From Conchocele bisecta (Eukaryota > Mollusca > Bivalvia > Lucinida > Thyasiridae): DNA of 64,000 bases. How positions within the stretch are numbered: the first letter of the stretch is position 1; the number at the start of each line of letters is the position of its first letter. The position numbers were made by a program, and so were the translations under genes. Location: contig CM055268.1 of NCBI GenBank assembly GCA_029237695.1, positions 50,987,131 through 51,051,130 of the forward strand. Direction: 5' to 3'. The notes beneath the pieces were generated by a model. The model made no database searches. It was given only the letters and a program-made list of their open reading frames with translations, and was not told where the DNA came from. Shown here piece by piece: positions 23,986-35,393 of the stretch.

Positions 23986-26066
23986 AGAAAACAAGAGGGC
24001 CATGATGGCCCTAATTCGCTCACCTGACTCCATGAACACCAGAGGAGAATGCGACATTGAGTTCATGTGTTTTAAAAAAATTGTGCTATTTTTAGATGGC
24101 GGTCATCTTGGATTAAGTGATGACTGTCATTTTACCAAATCTGAAAATGCTTCACCCAAAGATCTTAACTTTGTTTGTTAACTTAAGTTTGGCCAGCATC
24201 GGCCATGTGGTTCCTGAGAAAAAGACGTTCAAAATCTTGAATAAATGGACCTTTTCGTGGCCATCATGGATGACATAATCATCCGATTCCGACAAATATT
24301 GCACCAGAGCAATCGCCTCATCGATACCTTCAATTTGATATATGGCATGAGCATATTCGGTCAAAAAATAAAATTTGACCCCAATTTGACCCCACGGGCC
24401 ATGCCCATTTTTGACCCCGGGGTCACCATTTTCACAACTTTGAAAGAGCATTGTAAATCGATCAATCCTACCAAGTTTAGTCGAAATCCGGCCAGCGGTT
24501 CATGAGAAAAAGATTTTTTAAGAATTTATGCTATTTTTAGACGGTGGCCATCTTGGATTAGCGATGACCTCCATTTTAACAAATCTGAAAAGGCTTCACC
24601 CATGGACCATAACTTTTAATTTTGGCTACCATGGGCCAAGCGGTTCATGTGAAGAATACTTTTGAAATCTCTAATAAAAGAACAACCTTTTGACATTTCG
24701 GCGGCCATCTTGGATGACATAACAATCCGATTTCGACAAAAAATGTACCAAAGTGATCGCCTCATTGATACCTTCGATTTGATATATAATATGACCATAT
24801 TCGGTCAAAAATAAAATTTGACCCCATGGGCCACGCCCATTTTTGACCCCGGGGTCACCATTTTAACAACTTTGAAAGAGCATTGTACATCGATCATTCC
24901 TACCAAGTTTCGTCGAAATTCGGCTAGCGGTTCATGAGAGAGAAGAAGATTTTTTAAGAATTTATGCTATTTTTAGATGGCGGCCATCTTGGATAAGCGA
25001 TGACCTCCATTTTAACAAATCTGAAAAGGCTTCACCCATGGACCATAACTTTTAAGTTTGGCTACCATGGGCCAAGTGGTTCATGTGAAGAAGAATTTTG
25101 AAATCTCTAATAAAAGAACGACCATTTGACATTTCGGCGGCCATCTTGGATGACATAATCATCCGATTTCAACAAAAAATGTACCAGAGTGATCACCTCT
25201 TTGATACCTTCGATTTGATATATAACATGACCATATTCGGTCAAAAATAAAATTTGACCCCACGGGCCACGCCCATTTTTGACCCCGGGGTCACCATTTT
25301 AACAACTTTGAAAGAGCAATGTACATCGATCATTCCTACCAAGTTTCGTCGAAATCCAGCTAGCGGTTCATGAGAAGAAGATTTTTTAAGAATATATGCT
25401 ATTTTTAGACGGCGGCCATCTTGGATTATCGATGACCTCCATTTTAACAAATCTGAAAAGGCTTCACCCATGGACCATAACTTTTAAGTTTGGCTACCAT
25501 GGGCCAAGCGGTTCATGTGAAGAATAATTTTGAAATCTCTAATAAAAGAACGACCTTTTGACCTTTCGGTGGCCATCTTGGATGACATAATAATCCGATT
25601 TCGACAACAAATGCACCAGAGTGATCGCCTCATTGATACCTTCAATTTGATATATGACATGACCATATTCGGTCAAAAAGAAAATTTGACCCCAATTTGA
25701 CCCCACGGGCCACGCCCATTTTTGACCCCGGGGTCACCATTTTAACAACTTTGAAAGAGCAATGTACATCGATCATTCCTACCAAGTTTTGTCGAAATCC
25801 GGTTGGCGGTTCTTGAGAAGAAGATTTTTGAAGAATTTGTGCTATTTTTAGACGGCGGCCATCTTGGATTACGTGATGACGTCATTTTAACAATTTTGTA
25901 ATCCCCCTACCTAAGGACCATGACCATGAAGTTTGGTGACTATAGGCCCAATGGTTACCGAGGAGAAGACGTTTGAAAATGTTCATGGACGACGACGGAC
26001 GACGGACGACGACGGACACATTGACGTAACAATAGCTCACATGAGCTTCGCTCAGGTGAGCTAAAA
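23986..26066. mobile_element. Tandem-repeat element, GGGCCATGATGGCCC head, ~430-bp unit
   Basis: Head AACAAGAGGGCCATGATGGC is a hairpin. About four ~430-bp units, each with GCGGCCATCTTGGAT, CGGGGTCACCATTTTAACAA and TAGCGGTTCATGAGAAGAAG. Tail GACGACGGACGACGGAC, hairpin GCTCACATGAGC/GCTCAGGTGAGC, then TAAAAAAC. Other copies: 34254-35288 (cut by the virus-like element) and inside the palindrome at 52165-52870. Confidence 0.8.
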
Positions 26067-26217
26067 AACAGTAAAATACTTGATACAGTACAGTCCCGTG
26101 CCAACACTGCAGGGGAAGGTCATGGACTGCACAAGTCTGGAAGTCAGACATTGTCCATGTCAAGCAGCTGCATGCTACAATTACCTCCACTGTCGAGGAG
26201 CGCAGGGGGAAATCTGA

Positions 26218-26297
26218 AATGTTTCCCTAGAAATATGTAGCCTACTTCACCGACATTGCAAAGTATACTTATCTAGCAAAGTATACTTTGAGGGAGA
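26218..26297 (+). repeat. Left arm of ~80-bp terminal inverted repeat
   Basis: TTTCCCTAGAAATATGTAGC through AAGTATACTTTGAGGGAG; its inverted counterpart is at 28303-28385 (two copies of AAAGTATACTTT in each arm). Together they enclose a LINE remnant and define a ~2.2-kb unit. Confidence 0.75.
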
Positions 26298-26330
26298 AAT
26301 TTTCAATTTAATGATAAATTTATTAATTTT

Positions 26331-26400
26331 TATTATACTGAATATTTTACATTATCACTGTGATAATGGCTGTGATAATGTAATAAATTCAGTATAATAA
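26331..26400. repeat. Foldback hairpin
   Basis: ATTATACTGAAT...TTACATTATCAC pairs with GTGATAATGTAA...ATTCAGTATAAT around a short loop. The stem is close to 30 bp. Confidence 0.8.
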
Positions 26401-26758
26401 TTCTCAGTTTTAAGTTTTTTATTTCCATACATAGTCATATACAAACAATAAATGAGTTACAAGCAGTTTAACAACATGAATTTATAGGTTACACTCCTTG
26501 TTTGCAATCAACTATGAGTACATGTATTGTAAATAATTATAGATTATAACATATTGTTCATACATGGTTAGGTTGGATTTATTTAAGAATGTTATTTAGA
26601 TGAGAGAATAGAGTTGAAAATGAGATATGGTGAAATAGGTTTAGTGAATAATAATTGAGCAACACATCACGATACAATACTATTACGGTATATGCTGTTA
26701 TACCTAACTGTAATATTTGTATGTATAATCAGAAGGTTCGTGTATCTCTAAATGAGTG

Positions 26759-28246
26759 TTAGTCTAATTGGATAACATTCCATTTTCGTTCATGAACTAT
26801 GAGCTTATTTCTATTCATTGCAATTTCTTTTTCAATATTTTGTGTTGCCTTTAGGTAAGACATAAACTCTGGAAATTTAGGTTCCGTGTTTCGAAATTTA
26901 CATGTATATATAAAGTATTTTCCTAGTATGATACAAAAGTTGAAAAACTTGTTGTCTTGCTCATATTGCCCGAAGCAAACAGTGTGCCAATCAAAATTAC
27001 ATACAATATTATTATTGTTTAAAAAGGTATTCAGCTGTGACCAAAAATGTTGGCTTATAGTGCATTCCCAAAAAAGGTGCTTATTTGTTTCTGGAGCCAT
27101 GGCGCAAAAATCACACAAATTGGAGCTGACAATGTTACACTTAAGTAAATAATCGTTTGTAGCAACAATTCTCATCAAAAGTTTAGAACTTATAGTGTTT
27201 GTAAAATGATTTGTGTAGACTATCTTCCAATTTATATTTTTATCCGCGAATTCGTCATCCCATTTTGTCTTGGCTTTATGCATAACCGGTTTCTGTTGAT
27301 TAAGAAACATGTTATATAGCTTCTTATTACATTTGGTCGTGGCTTTTATTTGTTCTATTAATAGTATCTTTGTATTAATCGTGTTTATTCTTTCATTTTT
27401 AATTCATGTTCTCCAGTCTTGAGGAATGCACGAAATCAGTTTGAAGAATTTTAGGTAATCGTTATTACTAACATCAAATAGTTCTTTTATTTTTGTAAAA
27501 TTGAAGAAAGATTTAGTTCTATAATCGTATAGTTGTTCTATATATTTAATCCCCTTATTATCCCATTCCTTGTAGTAAAACATTCTTCCATTACCTTTTA
27601 TTTTCGAATTGTTCCATAAAATTTGCTTTGATATTGTTTCTGGATTATCGCAGAAGTTTAGCTTGCACCATGATTTAAGAACATCTGTCTAAAATTTATT
27701 TTTTATCAAATGTTTTATGTCTGTTTGGTTTACATTTCCTTCAAATATATGTACACCACCAAAAGGCTTCAAATAATTTAAATATAGTACTTTCCATTTT
27801 CCGTGATTTTCAGTTTCTGCAAGTCGTTTGACCCATGTAGCCTTTAGTGCATCAATAAACGATTCTAATTCTATCATTTTCAGCCCGCCTTCTTCGAACG
27901 TTTTAACAATAATTTTTCTACTAATTTTATCAGGCTTTGAATCCCAGAGAAAATCAAACATAATGCGTAAAATTTGCTTTAAAGTCTCCTGCTCCGGATT
28001 GTCTAGAACTGTTAAAGGGAATATTAATTTTGGAAATGCAAAACTTTTAATGACAGTTATTTTACCTAGTATGGTGAGCTTTCTTTTTTTCCATTTGCCT
28101 AAACATTGCTGAAATACTTTTATTTTAGGATCTATGTTTAAACTATGCACTTTATTTTTATCATTGCAAAAATATATCCCTAAAGTTTTGGCCACATCCG
28201 CAGTCCATGAAAATGGTTTATCATAATTCTGCATACTTTTAATCAT
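26759..28246 (-). pseudogene. LINE ORF2 C-terminal remnant (L1/Tx1-like)
   Basis: One minus-strand reading frame of about 495 codons with two in-frame stops: TAG at 27689-27691 and TGA at 27404-27406. The upper part (28246-27689) has the post-palm region of LINE reverse transcriptases (FQQCLGKWKKRKLTILGKIT, then FPKLIFPLTVL, FDFLWDSKPDKI, EEGGLKMIELESFIDALKAT). The lower part ends with a CCHC-like knuckle (CDFCAMAPETNKHLFWEC) about 100 residues from the C terminus. Endonuclease and catalytic palm are missing, so the copy is 5'-truncated as usual for LINEs. The residues favour the L1/Tx1 style over CR1. It lies within the inverted repeats at 26218 and 28385. It cannot encode an active protein. 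Confidence 0.8.
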
Positions 28247-28302
28247 TAACTATATGCAGTTGTTACTTCTATATGCCATAATGCATTTCGGGAAAAATAA
28301 AT

Positions 28303-28385
28303 GATTACTCCCTCAAAGTATACTTTGCTAGAAAAGTATACTTTGCAATGTTGGTGAAATAGGCTACCGAAATGTTTTCCTAGAA
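28303..28385 (-). repeat. Right arm of ~80-bp terminal inverted repeat
   Basis: Inverted copy of 26218-26297, running ACTCCCTCAAAGTATACTTT to GTTTTCCTAGAAA. Confidence 0.75.
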
Positions 28386-28389
28386 ATTC

Positions 28390-29400
28390 AATCATTTTTG
28401 AACGCTTCTAACAAATTTTTTCTGACAATGTGGAAAAGTTTGAAGAGCTATTTATAAAGTTTGATAATCATTTAACATATTTCAATACCCACTTAATTTT
28501 CAAATCATTCTGTATTTACAGGTAATATTGTTAGCCATTAATATAATGTCTCTTATAGTAATTGCTGTCAATAAACCCCTACGACAAAATGGCGCATATT
28601 AAATGTGACGTCACGCTAACTTACAGAATAACTCAACTTTGGACAGGAGGGCTTTGCAGTTACGTTTCCGCAACTAAATATTGCACAATTATGCCTACTA
28701 TTTAATGTACCACAATAGTATACATTTTGAATTATATTTTGCTAAATAAGCTTAATACATAATAGTCAAGTACATAATAATTTATTATAATTGCACTACT
28801 TTTAAGTTAGTTCATTTTCCTTAACAACTGAAAGAACATCTAAAACTTAATGGAAAAATCTATTATTTGGTTGCTGTTCTACTTCTGTTCTATTCCAACA
28901 AAATATACTACTCACGACATTCAGAATTCAGAATTGATGTAAAAGATATTCCTGAAATCGTGAAAATCCCCCTGCACTGTCACACACAGGCACGTGCAAA
29001 ATGATGTCATCACTTAGAAACACAATATTATGGTTGGATATTTTACGATTATAACCGATAGTGGCCGGTGTTTACAAGGTCCAAATTTTATGGGTTTACT
29101 ACAAGCCAAACGAAAGATACGACTCTACTGTCATTACTTATTGAATGACCCTTGTATGTGCATGGCGACCATTTTGGAAATATTAATTAGAACACACATT
29201 TTCTGTATATATATCAAAAAGTATATATAATATCAAGATGGTACCCAAAAAAATAGCAACAATTTACAAACTTAAAGACCTTTTGTAACTAAAAATCCAT
29301 ATTTGAAAAATTTACCCTAAAGGCCCACTTAAAAGTGCTGACATTATATCACTATGAGACATGCTTCTGGTTGAGTCCCCGTCTGGGAAAAGATACATTA
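28390..29400. other. No gene recognised
   Basis: AT-rich; one 66-codon ORF at 29030 without a recognisable domain. Confidence 0.5.
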
Positions 29401-30410
29401 CAACGTGTGTGACCAGCATAGCCCCATAGCAGCTTGTGCATTCGGATCAGGGTGCAATCCGGATGCCATCAAGCTATATAATTATGGTTCGCCGTGCCTT
29501 CTTGATATTTTTGTCTACTGCGGTATATCTTCTGTTACTGATGATCGAAGTTTTCCCATGTGCATGATGGACTCGACTACTGATATTTCCTCTTCATCCA
29601 GGGTCCATGGATAGGTCCTAGGTTAGGTTGGAGAATAGATCGTTCCATTTTGCTATAGTTCGACTGCTATGTTTACTAGAGACTGTAGCGTTTCCAGATC
29701 ATCAGTTTTTGTTTGTTTAAATTGTTTATTAGTGTTTAAAGGCCTATCAACAGCTAAGGTCATGTAAAGCCGGGCCGGTTCGATCCCATTTTAACCTGCA
29801 GATCATCAGATATAATCGCTACATCATCAACGATTTCCCTGATTTTTCCACCATTTAGCGTTTCGTTTAGACGATCTAATAGTCCCATTAATATAAACTT
29901 TGTGTAAGTCTGTGCTTAAGATACCTCCTTGACGGCCTTATCACCGCCCATGTACATGTACTACCTTCAACTCCTACAGTATATGAAACAGTTTCCACAT
30001 TAGACTGTACATGTAGCTTGGCTTCCTGTCTCTGCATTCTCAGGATAACTTCATCTAAGAGTAATGAACAGTTCATGGTAGACAAATTTGATGTAAACCC
30101 TCTCTGTAGCCTGTTTTGAGTATTTTTTCATCGCAGGCTGAATAATTTCCTGTAGTACTGATTCAAAAAGCTTTGATAGTGTTGGCGTTACTGTTATAAC
30201 TCAATAATTCTTGGCATCTAGCGGACTGCCTTTCGTTTTGAAGATGGGTGTCAGTGTAACAAGTTTCATTGATTCTGTGACTTCACCAAACTCTAAAATT
30301 ATATTTAATAATGTTTGTCACTGTGTATATTAGCTGTTCACCACCAAATTTGAAGTGCTCCGCTGATACTCTGTATAAGTCCATTGCTTTTCCCGATATT
30401 TAGCTATTGT
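29400..30410 (-). pseudogene. LINE reverse-transcriptase remnant
   Basis: Minus-strand pieces in shifting frames spell a reverse transcriptase. An upstream fingers region near 30130-30390 includes SAEHFKFGGEQL, ESMKLVTLTPIFKTKGSPLD and TPTLSKLFESVLQEIIQP. The 65-codon ORF at 29888-30085 has the MNCSLLLDEVILRMQ helix. A catalytic VDDVAIISDDLQ (the F/YADD box with V at the first position) lies near 29800-29840. At least one frameshift and several stops break it. A SINE-like fragment (CAACAGCTAAGGTCATGTA, 29750) interrupts the 3' part. This is a different LINE from the one at 26.8-28.2 kb. Confidence 0.65.
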
Positions 30411-30634
30411 ATTACTCTATGTACTAGTCGAATCGCAGTTTTCGGAACCCGAACACTCGAGAGTGTAAGGTTTTTTTTTGCAAATTCACGTAGATTATGG
30501 GTCCCTGAACTCAAATATGCGGGATGGCAACGCGCCATCCTTGGGAAACTCCCGGTATTCATGGAAATCCAAGACGGCCACCGTGAATATAAGTCAAATC
30601 TAAAAATTGGCAAAACATTGTACTTCATCATGCT

Positions 30635-30830
30635 AGCAATGTGATTTTGGTGCCCATACCCCTGTATTGGCATGTGATGAAACCAATGGAAAACGTTACA
30701 ACAATATCCGACCATGATAACATGAGCAAAATTCAAAATGGCCGCCAATTTTCGACAAAAAACGTCTAAATTGGCCAAAACTGTTGATTGGATCAAGCTA
30801 CAGACATGATTTTATTTGTTGATTACTATT
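30635..30830 (+). repeat. Left arm of an inverted repeat
   Basis: Includes ACCCCTGTATTGGCATGTGA and TTCGACAAAAAACGTCTAAA. The inverted copy is at 33060-33262. The pair brackets 2.2 kb. Confidence 0.7.
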
Positions 30831-33059
30831 ATTTCTTATACCAGAAATTGAATGGAATAATTCATAAGGAGGCAGACTGGCCACATTTATCTATACACAG
30901 CAACAGAAAAATACAATTTCAGTTAACTTTCAAACTACTAGGTGCAGAATATACATCAATATAATCTCAACAAGCAGGCTAAAACATATATATCACATAT
31001 CACAAAGGTAATATAAAAAACACATCCCATAGAACATGTTTGAATAGTTGATAATGAATTTGGTGTCTATTGGCGATTATGAAAGTCTGGTAACAATGGT
31101 GCAGACATGTAGAATGAACCATCCTCTGCATGTGTAATGGATTTAGCACAGTCCTTATCTGTACATGTATATATATATTATACTAGTAATTATCCCCTCA
31201 CCAATAGGCAAGATGGGATATAAAGTTAGTCCATGTACGTAGTGTGTGCGTACGTGGGTGCGTGCATGAGTAACACCTTTGATTTTTCAATAACTCAAGA
31301 ACAACTTGTGTGTCTAGGGATAGTGCTTTGTTTTGCATACGACCCACGTCCGATCGCCCAAGGTCACCGAGGAGTTATGTTCACCTTTCTGTAAGGGAAA
31401 TGCGTTAAAGTTAAAGTTTGTTTTGTTTATTCATTAACTTATGAACCGCTTCCGTGATTTTGATAATATTTGGCAATAGTGTGTGTCTAGGGATGGTGCT
31501 TTGTTTTGCATACGACCGACTTATGAAGGCCCGAGGTCAATGTCACTTAGGACCTATGGTTTTTTATTACAAAGTGATAACGATTCCCTTGGTATCATTG
31601 CATTGTGATATATCTCACAGGACTCCTAACAGTGACACCAATAAATACTCACATGCACACGAGAATCACAAAATCAACAATGAATGAACAGCACGTCATG
31701 TACACATTCTTTAGTCGGTCCTTCCAACCTGCTCTCCCTCATCTACCTCATCTGCACTATCACCTTCATCATGGTGACATTCTCATCATGGTAAATGGAT
31801 TGAGGACACAGAAGCAGTATGGTGTACATGACAATCATGCAGAATGACAGCTATATACCAGACTGATACAAACTTTTCCTATAGCTTTACACTGACAGTT
31901 GATGACGTTCATAAGAGTAGGCGGGGCTGCTGGTCCCCTAGCAACACATGGACTTGGCACACCGTCTGAGCCAGCGACCAACTCCCATCCAAAATCATGC
32001 CGACCACATGTGGAGACTGCTGATTTGCTGCTTTCCAGATCATCACTTGGTAATGAGCTCGCAGAATGTGGTAAGTCAGATTTATTTAGTATCTGTCGGA
32101 GGGAGAGTCTTCATTCATATTGATTTTCCTATGGTCCTTTAGAGTAAAGTGTATGTACCTAACATAAGACATGGCTGTACCTACAGCAACACCATAGAGC
32201 GAGTAGATAAAAGTCGGGCCAATAAATTATTCGAGAGTCGCACCCTCTTCACAAAAGACTGTATAGAGACCAGAGTGGTCGGCAGACTCTCATACTCTTA
32301 CGGCACCCTTACCTTAACGACTACACGCAAAGTTTTCTTACCATTTGCAACAGTCTCGAAAATAAAACTGATGCTAGTTATATCTGCTTCATTATGGCTA
32401 AACACACATTCCTCTCTGCCATCCATGGTCACGTTGTTGACCAAATCCAAAGTTTATAGAACCCTGATAAGAACATTCTTATTTAACTTGCTCTTCATGA
32501 TAGCATCGCGACATGGCAGATGGCTGGATAAAGTTACAGTGTAGTCACCTGCACACGGATCCTCTCATGGTCCTTTGTAGACGAATCATCCTAGCGATCA
32601 AAGATGACCAGAACATCGGTTGATTGGTACACCTCTCAGTTTATTGACAACAGTGGATTTGGTCACAGTCCTCAAATATTCATATTTATCAATGATATCT
32701 GCAGGAACAGCACACAACTCGAAATTGTGCATCTGCAAACTGGTCATTTTCTAGACTTGTCTCCACTGCACATATATCCGTGAATAGTGCCCCAGACCCG
32801 CAAATCACAGCAGGGGGTGGGGTGTGGGGGGGGTGGGTAACCTTGTAGAGGCCTGTGTACTGCTCCTTCACAACAGACTTACCGTCAAGTCGAAGGGATA
32901 CAACCTCAGACATAGCTAGGCGTGGTATGGCAAGGTTCAGTCTGATCCAGACGGGTGGGTGTTGCTTAAATATTGCTCCCGATTTGGCAGTCTTTTGTAG
33001 TCAATAGACTTGCAGCTTTAAAAATGGTTCCATTGAATTTCTTATATGCCAAAACATGT
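30831..33059. other. Interior of the inverted-repeat pair, no firm gene
   Basis: ORFs at 32149-32544 (plus) and 32689-32913 (minus) lack recognisable domains. A minus-strand peptide in 32270-32460 with YTVTLSSHLPCRDAIMKSKL and CVFSHNEADI gives a weak hint of a decayed coding sequence. A TATA-rich microsatellite lies near 31168, and a tandem phrase (TGTGTCTAGGGATRGTGCTT at about 31310 and 31482) repeats. Confidence 0.35.
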
Positions 33060-33262
33060 GAGTAGAGACAAAATGCATGTCTCTAGTATATTTTGGTAAA
33101 AGTTATGGTAAATTTAGACGTTTTTTGTCGAAAAATGACCGCCATTTTGAATTTCAGTCATGCTACATTGTATCATGGTCGAATATTGTTGAAACGTATT
33201 CCATTGGTTTCTTCACATGCCAATACAGGGGTATAGACACCAAAATCGCGTTGCTAGTGTAA
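33060..33262 (-). repeat. Right arm of an inverted repeat
   Basis: Inverted copy of 30635-30830, about 75-80 percent similar by eye. Confidence 0.7.
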
Positions 33263-33374
33263 TGAGTGCGAATTATGGTTAAATAATAGGTCCGGAATTT
33301 AGTCACGGATTTACATGTGGTCTGTGAACTTAGTAGTATCTAGCCTCGTTCTGATTCTCTACCATACTTTCCGG

Positions 33375-33495
33375 TTCTGAATAAAGATTGTTTACAAACT
33401 GAACTCCCAGTATTTTTCCTGTTTTACTGCCTCATCACATGTGGCGTCGTCGGCACGATATCGTTCAAGACTAAGTATAAGGTGTAGTCAAATAC
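33375..33495 (+). promoter_or_regulatory. LTR-end and primer-binding-site-like leader
   Basis: An AATAAA signal (about 33379), an AT-rich stretch ending CTGCCTCATCACA, then TGTGGCGTCGTCGGCACGAT resembles the end of an LTR followed by a tRNA primer site. The next ORF opens 50 bp downstream. No 5' LTR boundary was identified, so this is an inference from layout. Confidence 0.35.
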
Positions 33496-34125
33496 ATGTC
33501 CACACTTATATTGGCGCATTCTCGTCTAAAAGGGATAAACAAGGGCCAACAATTCCCGCATTATAGATTTGCATTTCCTGTAAAACCAGGTTCCCATATC
33601 AACGATCATATACGGTTTGTGAAAAAACTAGGAATTAATTCACACCAGCTATTTGTTATTTGTTTGGGAATCAACGATGTTCCAGAGGACTTACCAAAAA
33701 GATCTAGTATTGAACTGGAAAAATTGAAGACGAAAATAATACAAAATTTTCGCTCACTGTCCAAAATTATTAGGAAAAATACGCCCGATGCTCACATTGT
33801 TATAGCGACAATCCCGCCAAAAGATCTGCGACTATCTGTCAGAAAATACCCAACAAAATCCACAATAAACGTGCAACATATTACGGATCGTCACCAGCAA
33901 TTATTTGAGACATTTGTGTCTACAATTAACAGTTTCATCAACGACTTCAATGTTCAGCATACGGGTAAACATCTGGCATTTCATACGAATTTAAGAAATC
34001 ACAGAGGTCGTAGGAAATTTACTTTTAATTACAATACGTTGACCCATGCAATGAACTCAAGTGTCTTTGGTGGAGCAAGATCCGTGAAGTTGCTGAACAT
34101 AGTTTACAATAAACTTGGTGAGTAA
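33496..34125 (+). CDS. SGNH-hydrolase-like protein, retroelement-associated (candidate)
   Basis: A 209-codon ORF starting with ATG. The opening LILAHSRLKGI resembles block I of SGNH/GDSL hydrolases, but serine is in HSRL rather than a clean GDS. A block III-like LGINDV occurs at residues 57-62, followed by a long helix (IELEKLKTKIIQNFRSLSKI) and a strand ending VIATIPPKDL, as in this fold. A C-terminal Asp-His pair is not obvious. It starts just after an LTR/primer-site-like leader, so it may occupy the gag position of a retroelement; esterase-like proteins are known in some LINE ORF1s. The downstream pol is absent, the next feature being a tandem-repeat element at 34254. It may be inactive; the fold call is tentative. 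Confidence 0.4.
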   Translation: MSTLILAHSRLKGINKGQQFPHYRFAFPVKPGSHINDHIRFVKKLGINSHQLFVICLGINDVPEDLPKRSSIELEKLKTKIIQNFRSLSKIIRKNTPDAHIVIATIPPKDLRLSVRKYPTKSTINVQHITDRHQQLFETFVSTINSFINDFNVQHTGKHLAFHTNLRNHRGRRKFTFNYNTLTHAMNSSVFGGARSVKLLNIVYNKLGE

Positions 34126-34253
34126 TAAATTTGAAAGTTACAGTACAGTCTGGTAATTGTGCCCACAGGCCGATTACATTATTCAAAGGTGAAAGTAAAC
34201 AAAAATAGTGAAGTTGAATGTAATGGTAGTAATGGATGTCACTATGACACAGT

Positions 34254-35288
34254 AAACAAGAGGGCCATGATGGCCCTAATTCGCTCACCTGACTCCATGA
34301 ACACCAGAGGAGAATGTGACATTGAGTTCATGTGTTTTAAAAAAATTGTGCTATTTTTAGATGGCGGTCAAGGATCTTAACTTCCTATGAAGTTTTGCCA
34401 GCATCGGCCATGTGGTTCCTGAGAAAAATACGTTCAAAATCTTGAATAAATGGACCTTTTGGTGGCCATCATGGATGACATAATCATCCGATTCCGACAA
34501 ATATTGCACCAGAGCAATCGCCTCATCGATACCTTTAATGTTATATATGACATGAGCATATTCGGTCAAAAATAAAATTTGACCCCAATTTGACCCCACG
34601 GGCCACGCCCATTTTTGACCCCGGGGTCACCATTTTCACAACTTTGAAAGAGCATTGTAAATCGATCATTCCTACCAAGTTTAGTCAAAATCCGGCTAGC
34701 GGTTCATGAGAAGATTTTTTAAGAATTTATGCTATTTTTAGACGGCGGCCATCTTGGATTAGCGATGACCTCCATTTTAACAAATCTGAAAAGGCTTCAC
34801 CCATGGACCAGAATTTTTAAGGTTGGCTACCATGGGCCAAGCGGTTCATGTGAAGAAGAATTTTGAAATCTCTAATAAAAGAACGACCTTTTGACATTTT
34901 GGCGGCCATCTTGGATGACATAACAATCCGATTTCGATAAAAAATGTACCAGAGTGATCGCCTCATGGATACCTTCGATTTGATATATAACATGACCATA
35001 TTCGGTCAAAAATAAAATTTGACCCCACGGGCCACGCCCATTTTTGACCCCGGGGTCACCATTTTAACAAATTTAAAAGAGCATTGTACATCGATCATTC
35101 CTACCAAGTTTCGTCGAAATCCGGCTAGCGGTTCATGAGAAGAAGATTTTTTAAGAATTTATGCTATTTTTAGACGGCGGCCCATCTTGGATTAGAGATG
35201 ACCTCCATTTTAACAAATCTGAAAAGGCTTCACCCATGGACCATAACTTTTAAGTTTGGCAACCATGGGCCAAGCGGTTCATGTGAAC
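34254..35288. mobile_element. Tandem-repeat element (GGGCCATGATGGCCC head), truncated
   Basis: Second copy of the 23986-26066 family, about two and a half units. It stops abruptly after AAGCGGTTCATGTGAA, where family members normally continue GAAGAATTTTGAAATCTC. The break marks the left boundary of the virus-like element. Confidence 0.8.
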
Positions 35289-35393
35289 CTACGGTGGTAT
35301 CATTTCCACCCCTCTATACTACCCCCACCACCCCCGAAAAAAAAAAAAATTGGTTAATGAAGAAAGTCTCTACCTACAGTAAATTTATGAATT
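35289..35393 (+). other. Left terminal segment of the virus-like element
   Basis: Starts CCTACGGTGGTATCATTTCC and continues through a pyrimidine-rich ACCCCCACCACCCCC and an A-run. It is the candidate left terminal repeat; its complement is not found near 49.4-49.7 kb. Confidence 0.45.

Noticed and set aside
24152..25666. Repeated ORFs of 60-99 codons (MSSKMAAEMSKG, FFSGTTWPMLAKL)
   Set aside because: They come from the 430-bp repeat unit and reappear at 34357, 34817 and 52654 whenever the repeat does.
5330..26066. CRISPR-like arrays
   Set aside because: Units are 139-430 bp, directly adjacent with no unique spacers, in a eukaryotic setting; they are satellites inside mobile elements.
32149..32544. 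131-codon plus-strand ORF as a host gene
   Set aside because: No domain, no splice context, and the opposite strand gives an equally plausible decayed frame.
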